Notes: generated by a model from the letters alone, not told the origin. A stretch of 64,000 nucleotides of DNA from Helianthus annuus (GCF_002127325.2 NC_035446.2:157016799-157080798); one strand, 5' to 3'. Shown: positions 45,309-57,325, counted from the first letter of the stretch. Numbers and translations: made by a program.

Positions 45309-46805
45309 ATGGGCAAATTTTGGGTAGAAATCTGCTTAATTTCTGCTAGAGGACTCACAAGAACTTCATCACTATGGAAGCTCCAATGGTTTGCTGTTGG
45401 GTGGATTGATCCCAACAACAAGTATTGCACAAAAGTTGATGCTTCTGGGAATGCAAATCCAGTATGGAAAACCAAGTTTTCGGCTTTGGTGGATGACTCG
45501 GATTCAAGATTTGAAGATTTGGCACTCAGTGTTGAAGTTTATAGCAGGGATCCTGTGTTTTTAAAAGAGAGACTTCAAGGGACTGCAAGTGTTGGGTTGA
45601 AAGAGTTTCTTGATAAGCAAAAGAACAGTTCTGAAGGTTTGAAGAATGTTGAAGAAGTTGGGAGTTTTCAGTTGAGGAAGAAGAATTCGAATAAACCTCA
45701 AGGATTTGTAGATGTTTCGATTCAGACATCGCAAGAGATGAACGAGGATAGTTCATATGAAGGTAAGTATGCATATTAAATATTAAATATTTAACCTGCA
45801 AAATCCAACGGGTCGTGTTCAGGTTGACTTGTTTAATGCATTTAATATATATACAGGTTGATCCGCTAAAAATTTTGAACAAGAAAAAAGTAAAAATATA
45901 CATGTTATAAGGCCAGCCAGTTTAACCCGTTAAACAAATGGTTACATGGCCACATGGGTCATGTTCGGGATATGTTTTAACCGTGTCTGGGTTAGGGTTA
46001 ATATCTTTTATACGAATAGATGCATGGGTTGTGTTCTGGTTACATAGTTTTAAGTGCGTTTGAGCTAGGATTGATGTCTTTGATACGAATTGATACACGG
46101 TCATGTGCGGGTTGATTAGTTCAATCAACCATCCCGACACGGTATATTTGTGCATACATTGAACCATTTTTGGGTACATAATGTAAATAAGTATATTAGT
46201 AATAGTAATACACATTTTAATATAAAGAAGTCCGTATAAATAGTATTTGTACAAAATTTGCCCATTTTTGATTCATACCATTGTGTTTGGATTGTATGGA
46301 TGATGGTGTTGAGGGTATTTTGTAATTTTACTTATCCTCTTCGACTCGTGCAGGTAATGATGTTGGGATCAAGCTAAGGATTCGCGACCATGGTGTAAAC
46401 TTGCCACCACGAGCCGCGCATTCAGAATACCATTTGCAGGAAAATTACTCAACCCCATTGCCACCAGGTCCAAGCTACCACCAACCTCGAGCTGCACCGC
46501 CACCAACTTATCCTTTAACAGGCGGATCCAACCATCAACCGCCACATAATCCGCTAGGATCAAGCTACCATCAACCGCTGCCACCACCTTATAATTTCGG
46601 TTATCTGCCATCATCTTCAAAAGATAACTTAGCACCAAGTTACATCAACATGCCACCACCATCGGGAGCGGGGGCTAGACCGGGTTTTGCAATGGGGTTA
46701 GGAGCTGGAGCATTGGCAGCTGGTGCAGCCATCTTTGGAGATGATTTTATATCAGGGTTTGATCTTCCTACTGGTTTCACAGTATCAACAGATCCTCCTT
46801 TCTGA
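45309..46805 (+). CDS. C2-domain (SRC2/CaLB-like) protein, two exons
   Basis: Exons 45309-45762 and 46354-46805, joined by a 591-bp GT-AG intron (GAAG/GTAAGTAT ... CGTGCAG/GTAATG), give 301 residues. Residues 1 to about 130 are a C2 domain (MGKFWVEICLISARGL ... WFAVGWIDPNNKYCTKVDAS ... NPVWKTKFS), a fold that binds membranes, often with calcium. The middle is Pro/Tyr/His-rich (SYHQPLPPPYNFGY). The end has a Gly/Ala-rich stretch, AMGLGAGALAAGAAIFGDDF, as in SRC2-type proteins. The N-terminus closely resembles the plant CaLB-domain family typified by Arabidopsis At1g07310, recalled from memory and not searched. Several usual calcium-binding Asp positions are not obvious, so calcium dependence is uncertain. 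The start is the first ATG after a run of about 19 A in the leader. It is the only clearly intact host gene here; a SINE lies 116 bp after its stop. Confidence 0.92.
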
Positions 46806-46921
46806 CCTTCAATACTTGTATCATGTTTTCTTTTGAATCCTGTTTGACTTTGATGCTTAACTTTAGGGGTGACAATTGCTTTCATTACCTCAAAGATGAC
46901 AAAATAAATTTTAGGTATGTT

Positions 46922-47232
46922 ATTTTTTTTAAAGGAACGAATCCTCTAAATGGGCTACTGACGAAATTCATCATATCGGAAATACACTCACCTCCGAACC
47001 GGGGAAAACCCTCACCTAGGGCCGAAGCCCGTGAACACTCGCCCAAAGGCACGACAGTGCGGTGAGGTAAAACCCGCTCAGTTCAAGGGCCGAACTAGCA
47101 ATCTCCACCTTTTTGCCTAGTCTCCCATCATCACCAGGTGCCGCAGAAAAATAATGCGAAGGTCAGGAATCGAACTTGGGTCCCTTAGAACATTAAGTCT
47201 TTCCCTTACCACTCCACCACCACCTCATTGGC
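46922..47232 (-). mobile_element. tRNA-derived SINE (311 bp) with 13-bp target duplication
   Basis: Flanked by perfect TTTTAGGTATGTT (46909-46921 and 47233-47245). On the minus strand the 5' head has a pol III box A-like GTGGTGGAGTGGTAAGGG and box B GTTCGATTCCT (47175-47165), then a tRNA-unrelated body and an A-rich end next to the left duplication. The clean duplication points to a fairly young insertion, in or just past the 3' UTR of the C2 gene. Confidence 0.88.
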
Positions 47233-47352
47233 TTTTAGGTATGTTTCATCATGAGTGTGAGAGGGGGAGTCACACTCACGTAAACACCACACAGCCGCCG
47301 TGAGTGCTCCTTGAGCATTGAGGCCGTGAGAACCCTTAGACCAGTGGGTGTG

Positions 47353-49389
47353 TGTAACACCCCTAAAATATAAACCCTTATATTATAAAGTTCAAAGAAT
47401 TGATAAACAAGAATTTACCAACTAGGAATTTAACCTAGTTAAATTCAAGTCTTGAACTCATACATACTATGGTTAAAACACATTAACTTAAGAACAAAAC
47501 AAGGTTGGGGGACTAAACTTGTCAAATTTGAAAAGCTAGTTACTAATAGTAACAAAAACCAAACCAAACACACCAAATTTGGTGTGTCTGGTCGATCAAG
47601 AGAGGAAGGGCGACAGGGGTTCTCCAAAACCCTAAGCTTCACACCAAATCCCTTCAATTGAAGCCCCAAATCTATTCCAAATCGAGTTTTAATCACATAT
47701 TAGTGAACTCCTCGTTGTAAGGATCAAAAGGTATGTGAAATTTAGTAATTTTGTTGCATCACAAATTCTAGGTTAAATGTGAAACATGAAAAATTCAGCT
47801 TAATCACTGATGCATGGGTGAAATTAGAAGGGTTATGAGGATTAGGAACAAGCCCTAGATGATTTCATGACATGACCTTGTATAGGACTTGTAGGATTTC
47901 ACAATCACCATTGTAGGTGATTAGTGAACTTCAAGAAAACTTGTTAAATGCTGAAATTATAACTCTTGTTCTAGCATAATCTGAAATTAGGAAATAAATT
48001 CTGAAAAGATGATGTCAAGATGCATGCAAAAAATTACTATTATAGTGAAATTAGATGTTGAATCGCAAGTCATGAACTTGTTTATGAATGTAGAAAAATC
48101 TGACCCACTAGGTGTTTGTTGAAATGCCTAAGTGAGGACTTAATTGTGAAATTTGGATAAAAACGCAGATTTGATGAAGGTCCATAATGATGTGATTGTG
48201 GTCATAAAAAGAGTTCTAAACATGTTGTAAAAACTGAATTTTCTAGGCAAAGAGTCCGGTTCATCTAGCGGACAAGCCGGAGGGAATTCAGGAGGAAAAG
48301 GCGCGCTCTAAAGGTACGAAATTTATTGTTTCGTTACATTATATCTAATTGTTAGTTTTATGTAGTCAATTCTGAAACATGATAACCAAGATTTGCCAAT
48401 ATGTCACGAATATGACTAGTGTCTTAAACAAGTGAAATGGGTCAAAACAAGTGACAAACAAGGATACTTGCATGCCCTGAATGGTGCTTAATTCAGCACT
48501 CAAACGGGTCAAAACAAGTCTTGTAATAAACATGAAGCTAGACACCATCACTTAATGCATGGTTATAATCATTGCGTAAGTTGTAAATTTGACAAGCTAT
48601 GTTAGTTGTGAAGTTTAAACTCCTAGTATAGGAGTTATGATCTTGATTTGGTAAATATGACTAGTAGTATAGATGACAAACACGAAATCTTGGATTTAAT
48701 CATATAGATTAATACGTGAGCGATCCCTTATGGGAAAGCAAAACGTGATAACGAGTAATAGTCCCAAACATGGGTAATTAGCCTTGGGTGGGTGATAAAT
48801 CTGTTCAAGGTCATTTCTCTGCAAAACGGAACTTGAATGCTCAAGCTCATAAAGCAAGAAAACAAATGCAGGGCCCACCGTAAATTACGGTGACACCGTA
48901 ATTTACGGTGGCCAACAAAATGCTACGGTGGGGATCTACTGATTTACGGTAGGTTCCAAAATGCCCAGAAGCCACCGTAATTTACGGTGACACCGTAAAT
49001 TACGGTGGAGCCCAGCTTGATGAAATTTTTATTCCATTTTCTTGAATAAGTTTTCGGACCTAATCCAAATACGTGAATTCACATCATTAATAACACTAAT
49101 GCTTGTTTAAAACATTTAGTTTTCAGGTACTCAAGAAAAAGGATGGTGATCAAGCAAACGAGTCGAACCGAACACACATTTTTAGAACGCTTCCGCATCC
49201 GATCTTTTGTTCTAGAAACTATGTAAACTAATGGTAGTTACCGTCTTGAATATGGTTTTGTAACAAAAATACATGTATGATGTGTCTCGACATGGTTAAA
49301 AACGTTAAAAGTTTTTGTAAAGTCTAAATATTAGGTATCAAATGCATGTCTTTATGTCCTGATTCTAGTATATTTTAGAGGGTGTTACA
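47353..49389. mobile_element. Solo LTR F (2037 bp), TSD GTGTG
   Basis: Ends TGTAACACCCCTAAAATATA and TTTTAGAGGGTGTTACA are inverted copies over about 18 bp, flanked by GTGTG at 47348-47352 and 49390-49394. No PBS or coding region, so a solo LTR is the simplest reading. Orientation unsure: palindrome placement favours minus, while CGCTTCCGCATCCG near the right end favours plus. Short frames inside have no support. Confidence 0.75.
48876..49007. repeat. Two pairs of 17-bp palindromes in solo LTR F
   Basis: CACCGTAAATTACGGTG (48876-48892) and CACCGTAATTTACGGTG (48894-48910), one base apart; the same two in opposite order at 48973-48989 and 48991-49007. Each 17-mer is a palindrome around a central base. 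A degenerate half lies between the pairs. Confidence 0.88.
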
Positions 49390-49394
49390 GTGTG

Positions 49395-50638
49395 GGTGTT
49401 GGAGTGTGGGCGTTTTGGCTCTTTAACGTCGGGTGCTTCACCCCTGGTTGGCGTTGCCCGTTTGGCGTGGAGATTATGCCTGGCGTGGGGGGTGACATGG
49501 CGGGATGTGGTTGGCTGGTTCAATGAAGGTTTTTTTTTTTTTAATTTTCTTTGTAGTTTTTTAAAAATTTCCACCTAGCTGATCACGCTCAGCTAAGCGA
49601 CGCCCTACCACACCCCTAGTTTTTGAGTAAGGGGACCCGGGGTGGACGCGTGATGTCCCCTTTTCACGCGTGGAACAAATTCGAACACCGCCGCCACCTA
49701 TGAATTTGACGCGTTATTTTTGAAACGCGTTGATATTATGACGCGTTGAAAAAAAAAGTTACCGTTTTTTGACCGTCGGGCATGAATTTTTGAATGGTTA
49801 TTTTTTATATAAATCCATAAGACATTCTTCCAGCTCAATCCAAAAAATTCTCCAACTCAATTCAAAAAATTCTCCAACTCAATCTAAATAATTTTCCAAC
49901 AAAGATGGATGGTTCAAGCAAGAGAGGTTTGGGTTCTAGCAAGAGAGGTTCGGGTTCTAGCAAAAGAGGATCGGGTTCGAAGAAAAATCCCCTACGACCC
50001 AAGGTTCGAGCGAATCTTGGCGAGTCGGCGCGCTTTAGGTTGCAAGACAAACCCGACCAAAACCCACATTTTGAAAACGCGAGATTTGTGAAAGGTGGGG
50101 GTGGGAGATGCCATCCGTTTAAGTCGGTCTTTTTAGGTTTTTTTTTTCCAATGCTTAGTTTTTTTTTTTTTTTTTGTTATTTTAGTATGTAATTTAGGTT
50201 TTATTTAAATGAATTTTGTAATTTATAATTTTAGTGTTTTATTGTTAATTTATAACTAAAAAAAGTTGTGAGTGATGGAATTTCACCAAGTGATGACCAT
50301 TTCCACTAACAAGAAATGTTGTGAGTGATGGAATAATGGTTGATGACATGGCGGAACTTGATTGTAGCCGTGGTTTTTTCGACATGTAGCCGTGGTTTCA
50401 ATCAATGATTTGTGCCTGATTTCAATGACGTCTTCTTAATACATGGGATTGCTAGAAACGGATGGGGCCATTGAAGCAGAAATGATTCGATTGCATGAAT
50501 TGATGATCACATTTAATAAAGAAGGGTTGAATTGCTACAAGAAATCGAAGGAAACATTGAAGAATCTTTGAAACTTCAATGAAGAGGGGCAAATCTGGGA
50601 GCGGAGGATGAAAATTAGGGAAATAAGCCATGACACAC

Positions 50639-50640
<2 letters not shown>
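49395..50640 (+). other. Unclassified repeat-like region with one small ORF
   Basis: The region into which F is inserted. It contains GCGACGCCCTACCACACCCC, repeated ACGCGT(G/T) words, a TATA (TATATAAATCC near 49807), and duplicated GTTGTGAGTGATGGAAT (50263, 50309). It looks like part of a DNA transposon, but no terminal repeats could be paired. Confidence 0.4.
49905..50192 (+). CDS. Small basic ORF with GSSKRG repeats, unknown
   Basis: 95 codons beginning MDGSSKRGLGSSKRGSGSSK, then a basic, polar stretch (RPKVRANLGESARFRLQDKP) and a Phe-rich end from low-complexity T-runs. A TATA box lies about 95 bp upstream and the leader has three tandem copies of CCAA(C/A)TCAAT-type sequence. It may be the N-terminus of a truncated transposon gene. 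I recognise no family, and the C-terminal 20 residues are probably not coding. Confidence 0.3.
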   Translation: MDGSSKRGLGSSKRGSGSSKRGSGSKKNPLRPKVRANLGESARFRLQDKPDQNPHFENARFVKGGGGRCHPFKSVFLGFFFPMLSFFFFFCYFSM

Positions 50641-50773
<133 letters not shown>

Positions 50774-50818
50774 AGGAAATTTCAATTTTGTACATGGAAA
50801 ATGCTTTATATAGCATCT

Positions 50819-50852
<34 letters not shown>

Positions 50853-50935
50853 GAGAGAGAGTTTAAGAAAAGAAAAGGTTGTTAACGTGCTATGGTAAGC
50901 GGCCAACAAAAATAAAGCGCGTAATTAACGTACAA

Positions 50936-51120
50936 CATGCGCAATTAGGGTTTTGATCATGCGTGATTTGTGTTTAACCTATGCGTGATTTTATGTTTGA
51001 CCATGCGTAATTAGGGTTTAAAATTGATCATGCGTGATTTGTGTTTTAACCTATGCGTGATTTTGTGTTTGATCATGCGTAATTAAGGTTTAAAATTTAT
51101 AACATGCGTAATTAAGTTGC
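50936..51120 (+). repeat. Tandem repeat, unit about 68-70 bp, with ATGCGT(G/A)ATT words
   Basis: Units of CATGCGYAATTAGGGTTT, then GATCATGCGTGATTTGTGTT, then CCTATGCGTGATTTTRTGTT, then GACC; two full units from 50936 and 51004 and a partial third. Non-coding. From 51121 to 51685 I see only AT-rich sequence and a short palindrome (GTGAGATGTAAGACCTCAC, 51182). Confidence 0.7.
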
Positions 51121-51685
51121 GTATTAGTCGCACGTGAAAAAACTATTATACGTTAACCTTTTCCTATATGTATATTATTAGGTGAGATGTAAGACCTCAC
51201 ATTCATAAAATAAATTCTAATCTGTGAGATGTGGGACAGACAAATCTATAGTAGTGAAGGCGCAAAATTTTTTATATACCCGATACCTTTTTTGTTTATT
51301 ATTTATGTATCAAATGAAACAAACTGATGTCAATAAAAGTTCATCACCCTTCCAACTCTCAACCCAACACATAATTTCACCACCAACTTAATTTTAAACA
51401 TCAAATCGACCATCACTTTATCACGAGATAAAAATAGAGACAGACGCATGAGCCAAAACATGCAGGTATTGATAAACTTTGTACCACGAATAAGTTAGTC
51501 TTTGTTTTATTTGTACTTTTGTATAAATACATATATGATACATAATGTTAGCAGTTGCACACATGCATAGTGACGAGGTTGAATGCTGATCAATTGTTCA
51601 CCATCACTATTCTAATAATTAATTGTCTACCTACCATTAAAAGGTAGACACTTTAAGCTACCTATATCTCATGTCGATATACATG

Positions 51686-51862
51686 CAGTGGCGAAGCTTG
51701 ACCCGAATGATGGGAAGTTGAAAACGTAATATATCCAAAAATTCTATAGAAACAGGGGGTCGAAAACGTATATACCCAAATATTTCTATACGAAAACTAC
51801 ATATACAACACTAATGAGCGAAAAGTTCGGGGGGTCGGGGCGCCCCCCCCCCCGCCCCTGAG
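51686..51862 (+). mobile_element. Fragment of a CAGTGGCGAAGC-type DNA transposon
   Basis: GCAGTGGCGAAGCTTGACCC resembles the CAGTGGCGGAGC terminal repeat common in plant hAT/MULE-like elements. The fragment ends in a C-run (GCGCCCCCCCCCCCGCCCCTGAG) with no matching terminal repeat, so it is truncated. Confidence 0.4.
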
Positions 51863-51916
51863 AATATGATCAAAATTAAAACCGTATTTTGTGTCTGTAA
51901 CCATTGTTTCACATAG

Positions 51917-53840
51917 CCAATGGCGGATCTAGTAATTTTTTCATGGACGTGCAGAATATTTTTAAAGATTTTAGGCCCCTAGGTATATAAAAATAATTTG
52001 GTTCATATCGGGTCGTGTCGGGTCGGGTCATGTAAAACAAAAGAATATCAAGCTTAAACTTATATAATTATCAAAAACATGTCAAACGTCGCTACAAACA
52101 TATTTAGGTGCTGTTTGTTTTTGCTTAAAATGTCTGCAAAGAGCCTATGTCTGCAGGCGGGCAGACATAAGGCCTTGAAGACTGTTTGTTTTTTTTCTTT
52201 AAACAGATCTGAACTCAGCTTTTTTCATCTTAAAAAATAAGCTATGGATCCCCTGCTTAAAACATCTTCACAAGAACCAAAACAAAAACCCTAACACAAA
52301 TGAAGACCCAGACCTTATAACACAACACTCCCCTCATCCACCTCTCGATTCCCCTCTTCTCCCTAAGATCGAGTCACCGGACTCCGACGACGGTACCAGC
52401 CAACTCCGATCACCACATATCCAATTTGACAGCTCCTTCTAGACAAAAGTACAAATCTATAAAACGACTTCTCCACATGTAACTTATGCTAACAAATAAA
52501 AATAATGAATTTATTCAATATATTTTATTTTGTAACATTTTAGATTTCTAAAGTTACCAACCTGGAAGTGATGAAACAACTTGGGGTTAAATTGGTGGAA
52601 AGTAGTTTAAATGCTAATTACATGTTTTATTCAGATAAAAGTTTAAGTAATAGAGTTTTTTACGATTATATAATTAAGAAAATGTAACGTATGTGTTTCA
52701 TAAAAAACTTCATATTTCTAAATTCTAAGGACACATTCATTTGTGAATTTAATCACAAAGATAAATTCTACTTGATTAGTTGATTTGATAAATATATATA
52801 TAAATAATATTATCAAATAACTATTTAAAAAACTAGTAAAATGAACCGTTACTAGACTATGGTAGAGGTAATATAAATATACAAAATATTTTTTTTGGGT
52901 ACACGTTCTAGTATTATGGTTTTTTTTTATGTTATACAGACGATATCCAGTTTATAAAACAAAAAGTATTATATTTTCAGCTTACAGACCTTCAGACCAC
53001 ATCTTCAGTTGCAGACATAAAATCAGCTAAAATCAGACTGCAGACAGTTTTTGTCTGCAAAAACAAACAGCACCTTAAAATATCGCTCTACGAGTTTTCA
53101 TTTTTTGAAATCTATTCAAAACATTTAGAGCTACTTTTCTAAGCAAGTCTTTTTCTATATAACAATTTTCAACACTAAACAGTTAAACAATCATCACCAA
53201 ACTTCATAATTTTCAACTTTAAAATCAAGCCCTAGTTTTAATTGTTGATTCCTTCTAACTAACCATTTAAACACACTAGACTTTAACTAAAACAACAAAA
53301 GCAACCAACTAAAGTTTCAAAAAACAACAAAACAACTAAAATTTCAAACTTTTTTAACAATTGTATTTCTCCTAAAAATCCAAATAGAACAAGAAAACAA
53401 AAAAACAAAAAAAAATCGAACCATACCTGAAAATAGTGATGAGATGTTGTTTACGTGAGTTTGGTGGCCGAAATTGGGGTGGGTTGTATTATTATATTTT
53501 AGTTCAAATTAGATTATTAGATTGGGTTGGGCTTGATTTATGGCGTATTTATTGGGTTAAAGGTTTAGAGACAAATGGGTTAAGTGAAAGTTAATTAGTT
53601 AGTGGAAAGTTAATTAGATTGTATTTAAAAAAATCACTGTTTACGTAATTTTTTTATAAATTCATAAGATTTTATTCCTAAGGGGGGCGGTCGGAAATTT
53701 CCAAGGGGTGCGGACGAAAATTTTCAAGGAGTGTGGTCGGGATTTAACCGGGAATTTAGCACTAAATTTTAGTTTTTCAAGGGGTATGCCCACCCACATC
53801 GAGATATAGGTGGGTATGCCCCTGCACATAGCCATTATAA
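51917..53840. mobile_element. Probable degenerate DNA transposon carrying the Harbinger insertion
   Basis: The left CACATAGCCAATGGCGGATCTAG has the GGCGGATCTAG terminus of a common plant family. The right GTATGCCCCTGCACATAGCCATT repeats CACATAGCC and has degenerate GGCGG-less ends. Ends are poorly matched, so boundaries are approximate. No coding sequence; 53078-53840 is AT-rich with GGGGTGTGG/GTCGG fragments. Confidence 0.35.
52107..53074. mobile_element. PIF/Harbinger-type non-autonomous element (968 bp)
   Basis: Perfect 18-bp terminal inverted repeats GGTGCTGTTTGTTTTTGC, target duplication TTA (52104-52106 and 53075-53077), and subterminal TGTCTGCA repeats in both orientations. The 3-bp TTA duplication and GG...CC ends are typical of PIF/Harbinger. 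No transposase is visible. Confidence 0.85.
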
Positions 53841-53845
53841 AATAA

Positions 53846-54223
53846 AGAGTTAAATGCCATTTTAGTCCCTGTGGTTTGGACCATTTTGCCAGTTTAGTCC
53901 AAAGGTTTTATTTTTAACCTGTGGGTCCAAAAAGGTTTCACAGTTGCCATTTTAGTCCACTTGGTTAACTTCATCCATTTTTTCTGTTAACGAGAAGGCC
54001 AATTTGGTCATTTTGTATGTAATTCTGTTAACTAAAAGAGCAATTCAACCATATAAAATGACCGAATTGGCCTTTTCGTTAACAAAAAAAATGAATGAAG
54101 TTAACCTAGTGGATTAAAATGGCAACTGTGAAACCTTTTTGGACCCACAGGTTAAAAATGAAACCTTTGGACTAAACTGGCAAAATGACCCAAACCACAG
54201 GGACTAAAATGGCATTTAACTCT
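53846..54223. mobile_element. Foldback MITE, ATGCCATTTTAGTCCCTGTG ends (378 bp)
   Basis: Left AGAGTTAAATGCCATTTTAG, right reversed AGAGTTAAATGCCATTTTAG. The arms pair almost throughout (GGACTAAACTGGC, AACCTTTTTGGACCCACAGG), folding near 54035. Same wider family as the MITE at 43475. Non-coding. Confidence 0.85.
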
Positions 54224-54321
54224 AAAATAAAAATAAAAACCCTTTTGTGGCGTTCATCTTCATGAAAAACTTGGATTTGATAACTCGCTTGAAGTCTGCA
54301 GTCTCAATTTGAGACTTATAA

Positions 54322-54436
54322 GGCTACTCGGTATGGGTGAGGCACATCCTTGGAGGATGACCCTCCACGTCAGCGCCACGTAGATCGGTGTGAGGATGGG
54401 GCAAAGAGGATGAAGCTAAGGAAATGGGTGATGGGC

Positions 54437-54511
<75 letters not shown>

Positions 54512-54663
54512 ATGTGAGAAGAAGATGCAACAACTTTTGTCCTTATGCGAGCGTCCCCAACGTCTGCCCCTTGATGATTGAGACAACGACGGGGCAGAGG
54601 AAATGGTGTGCAGGGCGACGACGAGTCTTGACGGGGCGGGGACGGTCGCCATACCGTCTAGCC
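54322..54663. mobile_element. Tourist-like MITE (342 bp) containing a (TA)n(TG)n tract
   Basis: Ends GGCTACTCGGTATGG and (reversed) GGCTAGACGGTATGG, with TAA duplications at 54319-54321 and 54664-54666. The TA/TG microsatellite (54439-54511) has expanded inside. PIF/Harbinger-type duplication. Positions 54667-55500 to the right show no gene; imperfect inverted stretches (GAAGTACGAG and CTCGTACTTC; GGTACCCC) suggest an old, unclassified element. Confidence 0.75.
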
Positions 54664-55504
54664 TAAAACCCGCAATCCCAATTTTTAGCCTTCATGAAGT
54701 CCACAATCAGTCATTGCAAACCTCTGCCATTTCCTGCCAAGTTGCATGCCCCATGTCAGAAACCTTTATAGTCTGCAATCCTAGATTGCAGACTACCTAG
54801 TTTCGCTTTCATTTCATTCCCCCACCTAAAAACACTCTTGATTTCTCTAAAGTCATTATTAGAAAAAAAAAACTTTTAATATCAACATCCAAAAAGACGT
54901 TTCCCTTCATTTTCAGTTCTCAATATTATGCCTTCTCTCATCACCCTCATCCATTTTATCCTAAACAAGGAAGACGTTGAAGAAGATGCAACCTTGGAAT
55001 ACTAGTGGCACCCACGCCTTTCTTATTTGGGGGTACCCCCACTATTACATGCATCACAAGGGGGTAAAATCTTGATCATGTTTTACAAAAGTTATTGTTG
55101 CAATTGCTAGCTATTGACGACTTCTTGACTTTAAAAATGTGAAGTAGCTTGGTCAAAATGGAAGTACGAGATTAACCAGAAATCCCTATTGCCATTGGTG
55201 ATCTCTCAAACATATAGAGAGAAATCGATGTGTCATTAGCACACTCTCACTTTTCAATGCAAAAATTGGAGAAATCACCATTGGCACCGGACCACCAGTA
55301 ATCTCTTGCTTTTTGTGCAACCTCGTACTTCTCCGCGACCATCTATTTGACTAACCTAGTGATGGAGAAATTTTCGTTGCCAATGGCAATTCCTATATTG
55401 TGAAAGCTTGCCAACTTTTAACCCCTTTATGATGAATGTGTTAGTGAGGTACCCCTAAACAAAAAAAAATGTGTGGCACCCATTGTGGCGTTTCACCAAG
55501 TCTT

Positions 55505-56250
55505 TTTAAATGCATAGGGGGTGTGAAGAAACATCAATCTAATCGGGTAGATTAGATAATGCTCAACAGGGTGAATAGGCTTTGATCTTCACGAGTTCTT
55601 GGAATGGTTTGATCTGCAAAACTAACAACACCGTGAGTCTCGTTACGGGAAGGAGAAGTTGGGGGTTCTTCTCGTAACCACCTTCCGGCGTGAGAATAAG
55701 TATATGATCTTGAGAGAATATGTTATAAGTGAGAGTAGAGAGTGGAGAGTATGGAATGGATTCACTTTGATGAAGTGTAGTATTTATAACCGGAGTGATG
55801 GCAGATGACTAGGTGAGGCGTCGCTCTTAGGATATCCATTTGGTCTCTTCTCTCCATACCGTTAGTGGTTGCAGAGGAGAAAGCGCATCCATGTCCTCTC
55901 ATTGGCCACACGTCGCTTTCAAGATGTCCTTGTGGTCTCTTCTGTGTTAAACCGTTAGTTGAGGTTTGGGAGGATGTGAGTCTGCGGCGCCTGATTGGCC
56001 AGATGTTGCTATCACTTGTACTGCTTGTTTTTCTTGCGATAACTGCTAGTGGGGGATCTTATGGTACAATGGTTCGTGGACTGTCATTAGTTGCACGCTG
56101 TTTTCAGATTGTCCATCTTGTCTCCTCCGTGTTGGCGTGTTTCCACGTTACAGGTAGGCCTCACAGATGACTTGTTATGACCAATTGTCCGGGTTGCGGG
56201 TCAGATATAGGTTTTGCCCAAACCTGCGGGGATCCTGGACCATAGTGATT
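55505..56250 (-). repeat. LTR-like fragment with minus-strand promoter
   Basis: The minus strand has TTATAAATACTACACTTC (TATA near 55793-55786) followed by CTCGTAACGAGAC-type leader sequence, and upstream GC-richer DNA. Resembles the promoter and leader of an LTR element, but neither LTR end nor PBS could be fixed. The + strand frame 55865-56170 has no domain and is not called a gene. Confidence 0.35.
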
Positions 56251-56559
56251 GAGTGACACCCACCGTGGTGATTCACATGGGCCTATCCAAATTTCCTACC
56301 TTGTGGACAATGTTCCATCGCCCCACTTACGGTATGCGCATAAAATGTATATATGTGTGGGCACTCAAGGGGGGGGGACAAAAGTGAAAGTGCACGAATT
56401 TTAACGTTATTTTACTAATTTTGTGAAAATAACGTTAAAAGAGGGGAATGGTTAATCATGCATCATGTGGTGGTGTTGATAGCCGAAAGACAAGGGAGTA
56501 CATGCACTAATCGGCGTTTGTCTTAATTGTTGAGTGTTATGTGCCTTATGTCCAAGGCT

Positions 56560-56735
56560 TGATGCAAAACCACTATCGTGTCGGGGGTCTCATTGGAAGC
56601 AGCTTCTCTATTCCTATAGGGTAGAGGTAAGGCTCTCTACATCTTACCCTTTTCAGACCCTACCTTAACTTTGCTATTGCTGGAATTTACTGAGTGTGAT
56701 GATGATGTGGACAATGTTTCTTAATAGGGGAGTAA
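56560..56735 (+). mobile_element. Non-LTR (SINE or LINE) 3'-end-like fragment
   Basis: GCAGCTTCTCTATTCC, GGGTAGAGGTAAGGCTCTCT, CATCTTACCCTTTTCAGACC and a short GATGATGATG tail match the general look of a widespread plant non-LTR 3' end. No clear target duplication seen. The rest of 56250-57000 holds no recognisable feature. Confidence 0.4.
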
Positions 56736-57039
56736 TGATACGTACCACTTGTACGTATCCACTCCAACGAGCCATGCGCATAGGGAAGAACATGCAGGTG
56801 ATCATATATAGGGAAAACGTGTAGTAGTGATTAGTAGTTTTTTCTAGCTATTTCTTTCATGTATTCGGTCATTATCTAATTAGTGTAGTATTGGATTATT
56901 AGAGTAATTTTGTTATTATTTAACACCTCGTCTATTTCTTTTAGTATTAATGAATAGGATTAGGATCAAATACAAAGGCTCCTAATTGTAAGAAGGATAC
57001 AAAGACTTCTAAAAAACCTACTACACAAAAAGAAAGACC

Positions 57040-57320
57040 TAAACACCCACCACCACCCAAAAACCTAACCCCCCCCTCACCCACCCCTACCGATTTTGTC
57101 GAGAGGGGTGGGGGGGGGGGTTAGCTTTTTGGGTGGTGGTGGGTGTTTAGGATTTTTCAGGTTTTTTTTTTTTTTTTTTTTTTTAAGGGAGGGGTTAGGT
57201 TTTTTGGTGAGGTATAGTTATTATTTTATTATTATTATTATTTTTTGCGGGGGTTGGGGGGGGGTTAGGTTTTTGGGTGGTGGTGGGGTGGGGGTGGGTG
57301 TTTAGGTTTTTGGTGGTGGT
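57040..57320. repeat. G/C-run low-complexity inverted repeat
   Basis: CACCACCACCCAAAAACCTAACCCCCCC, opposed by GGGGGGGGGTTAGCTTTTTG with GGTGGTGGTGGG, and two further GGTTAGGTTTTTGGGTGG repeats. Long G-runs (up to ten) could form quadruplexes. Non-coding. Confidence 0.7.
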
Positions 57321-57325
57321 GTAGT

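Noticed and set aside
47165..47225. A functional tRNA gene
   Set aside because: Box A and B-like motifs are present, but there is no cloverleaf; flanking duplications show it is the head of a SINE.
55010..55460. Possible transposon with ends GGGGGTACCCCC and GGTACCCC
   Set aside because: Inverted similarity is short and imperfect and no target duplication could be found.
55865..56170. 101-codon frame in LTR-like DNA
   Set aside because: No recognisable domain; the likely promoter in this fragment faces the other way.
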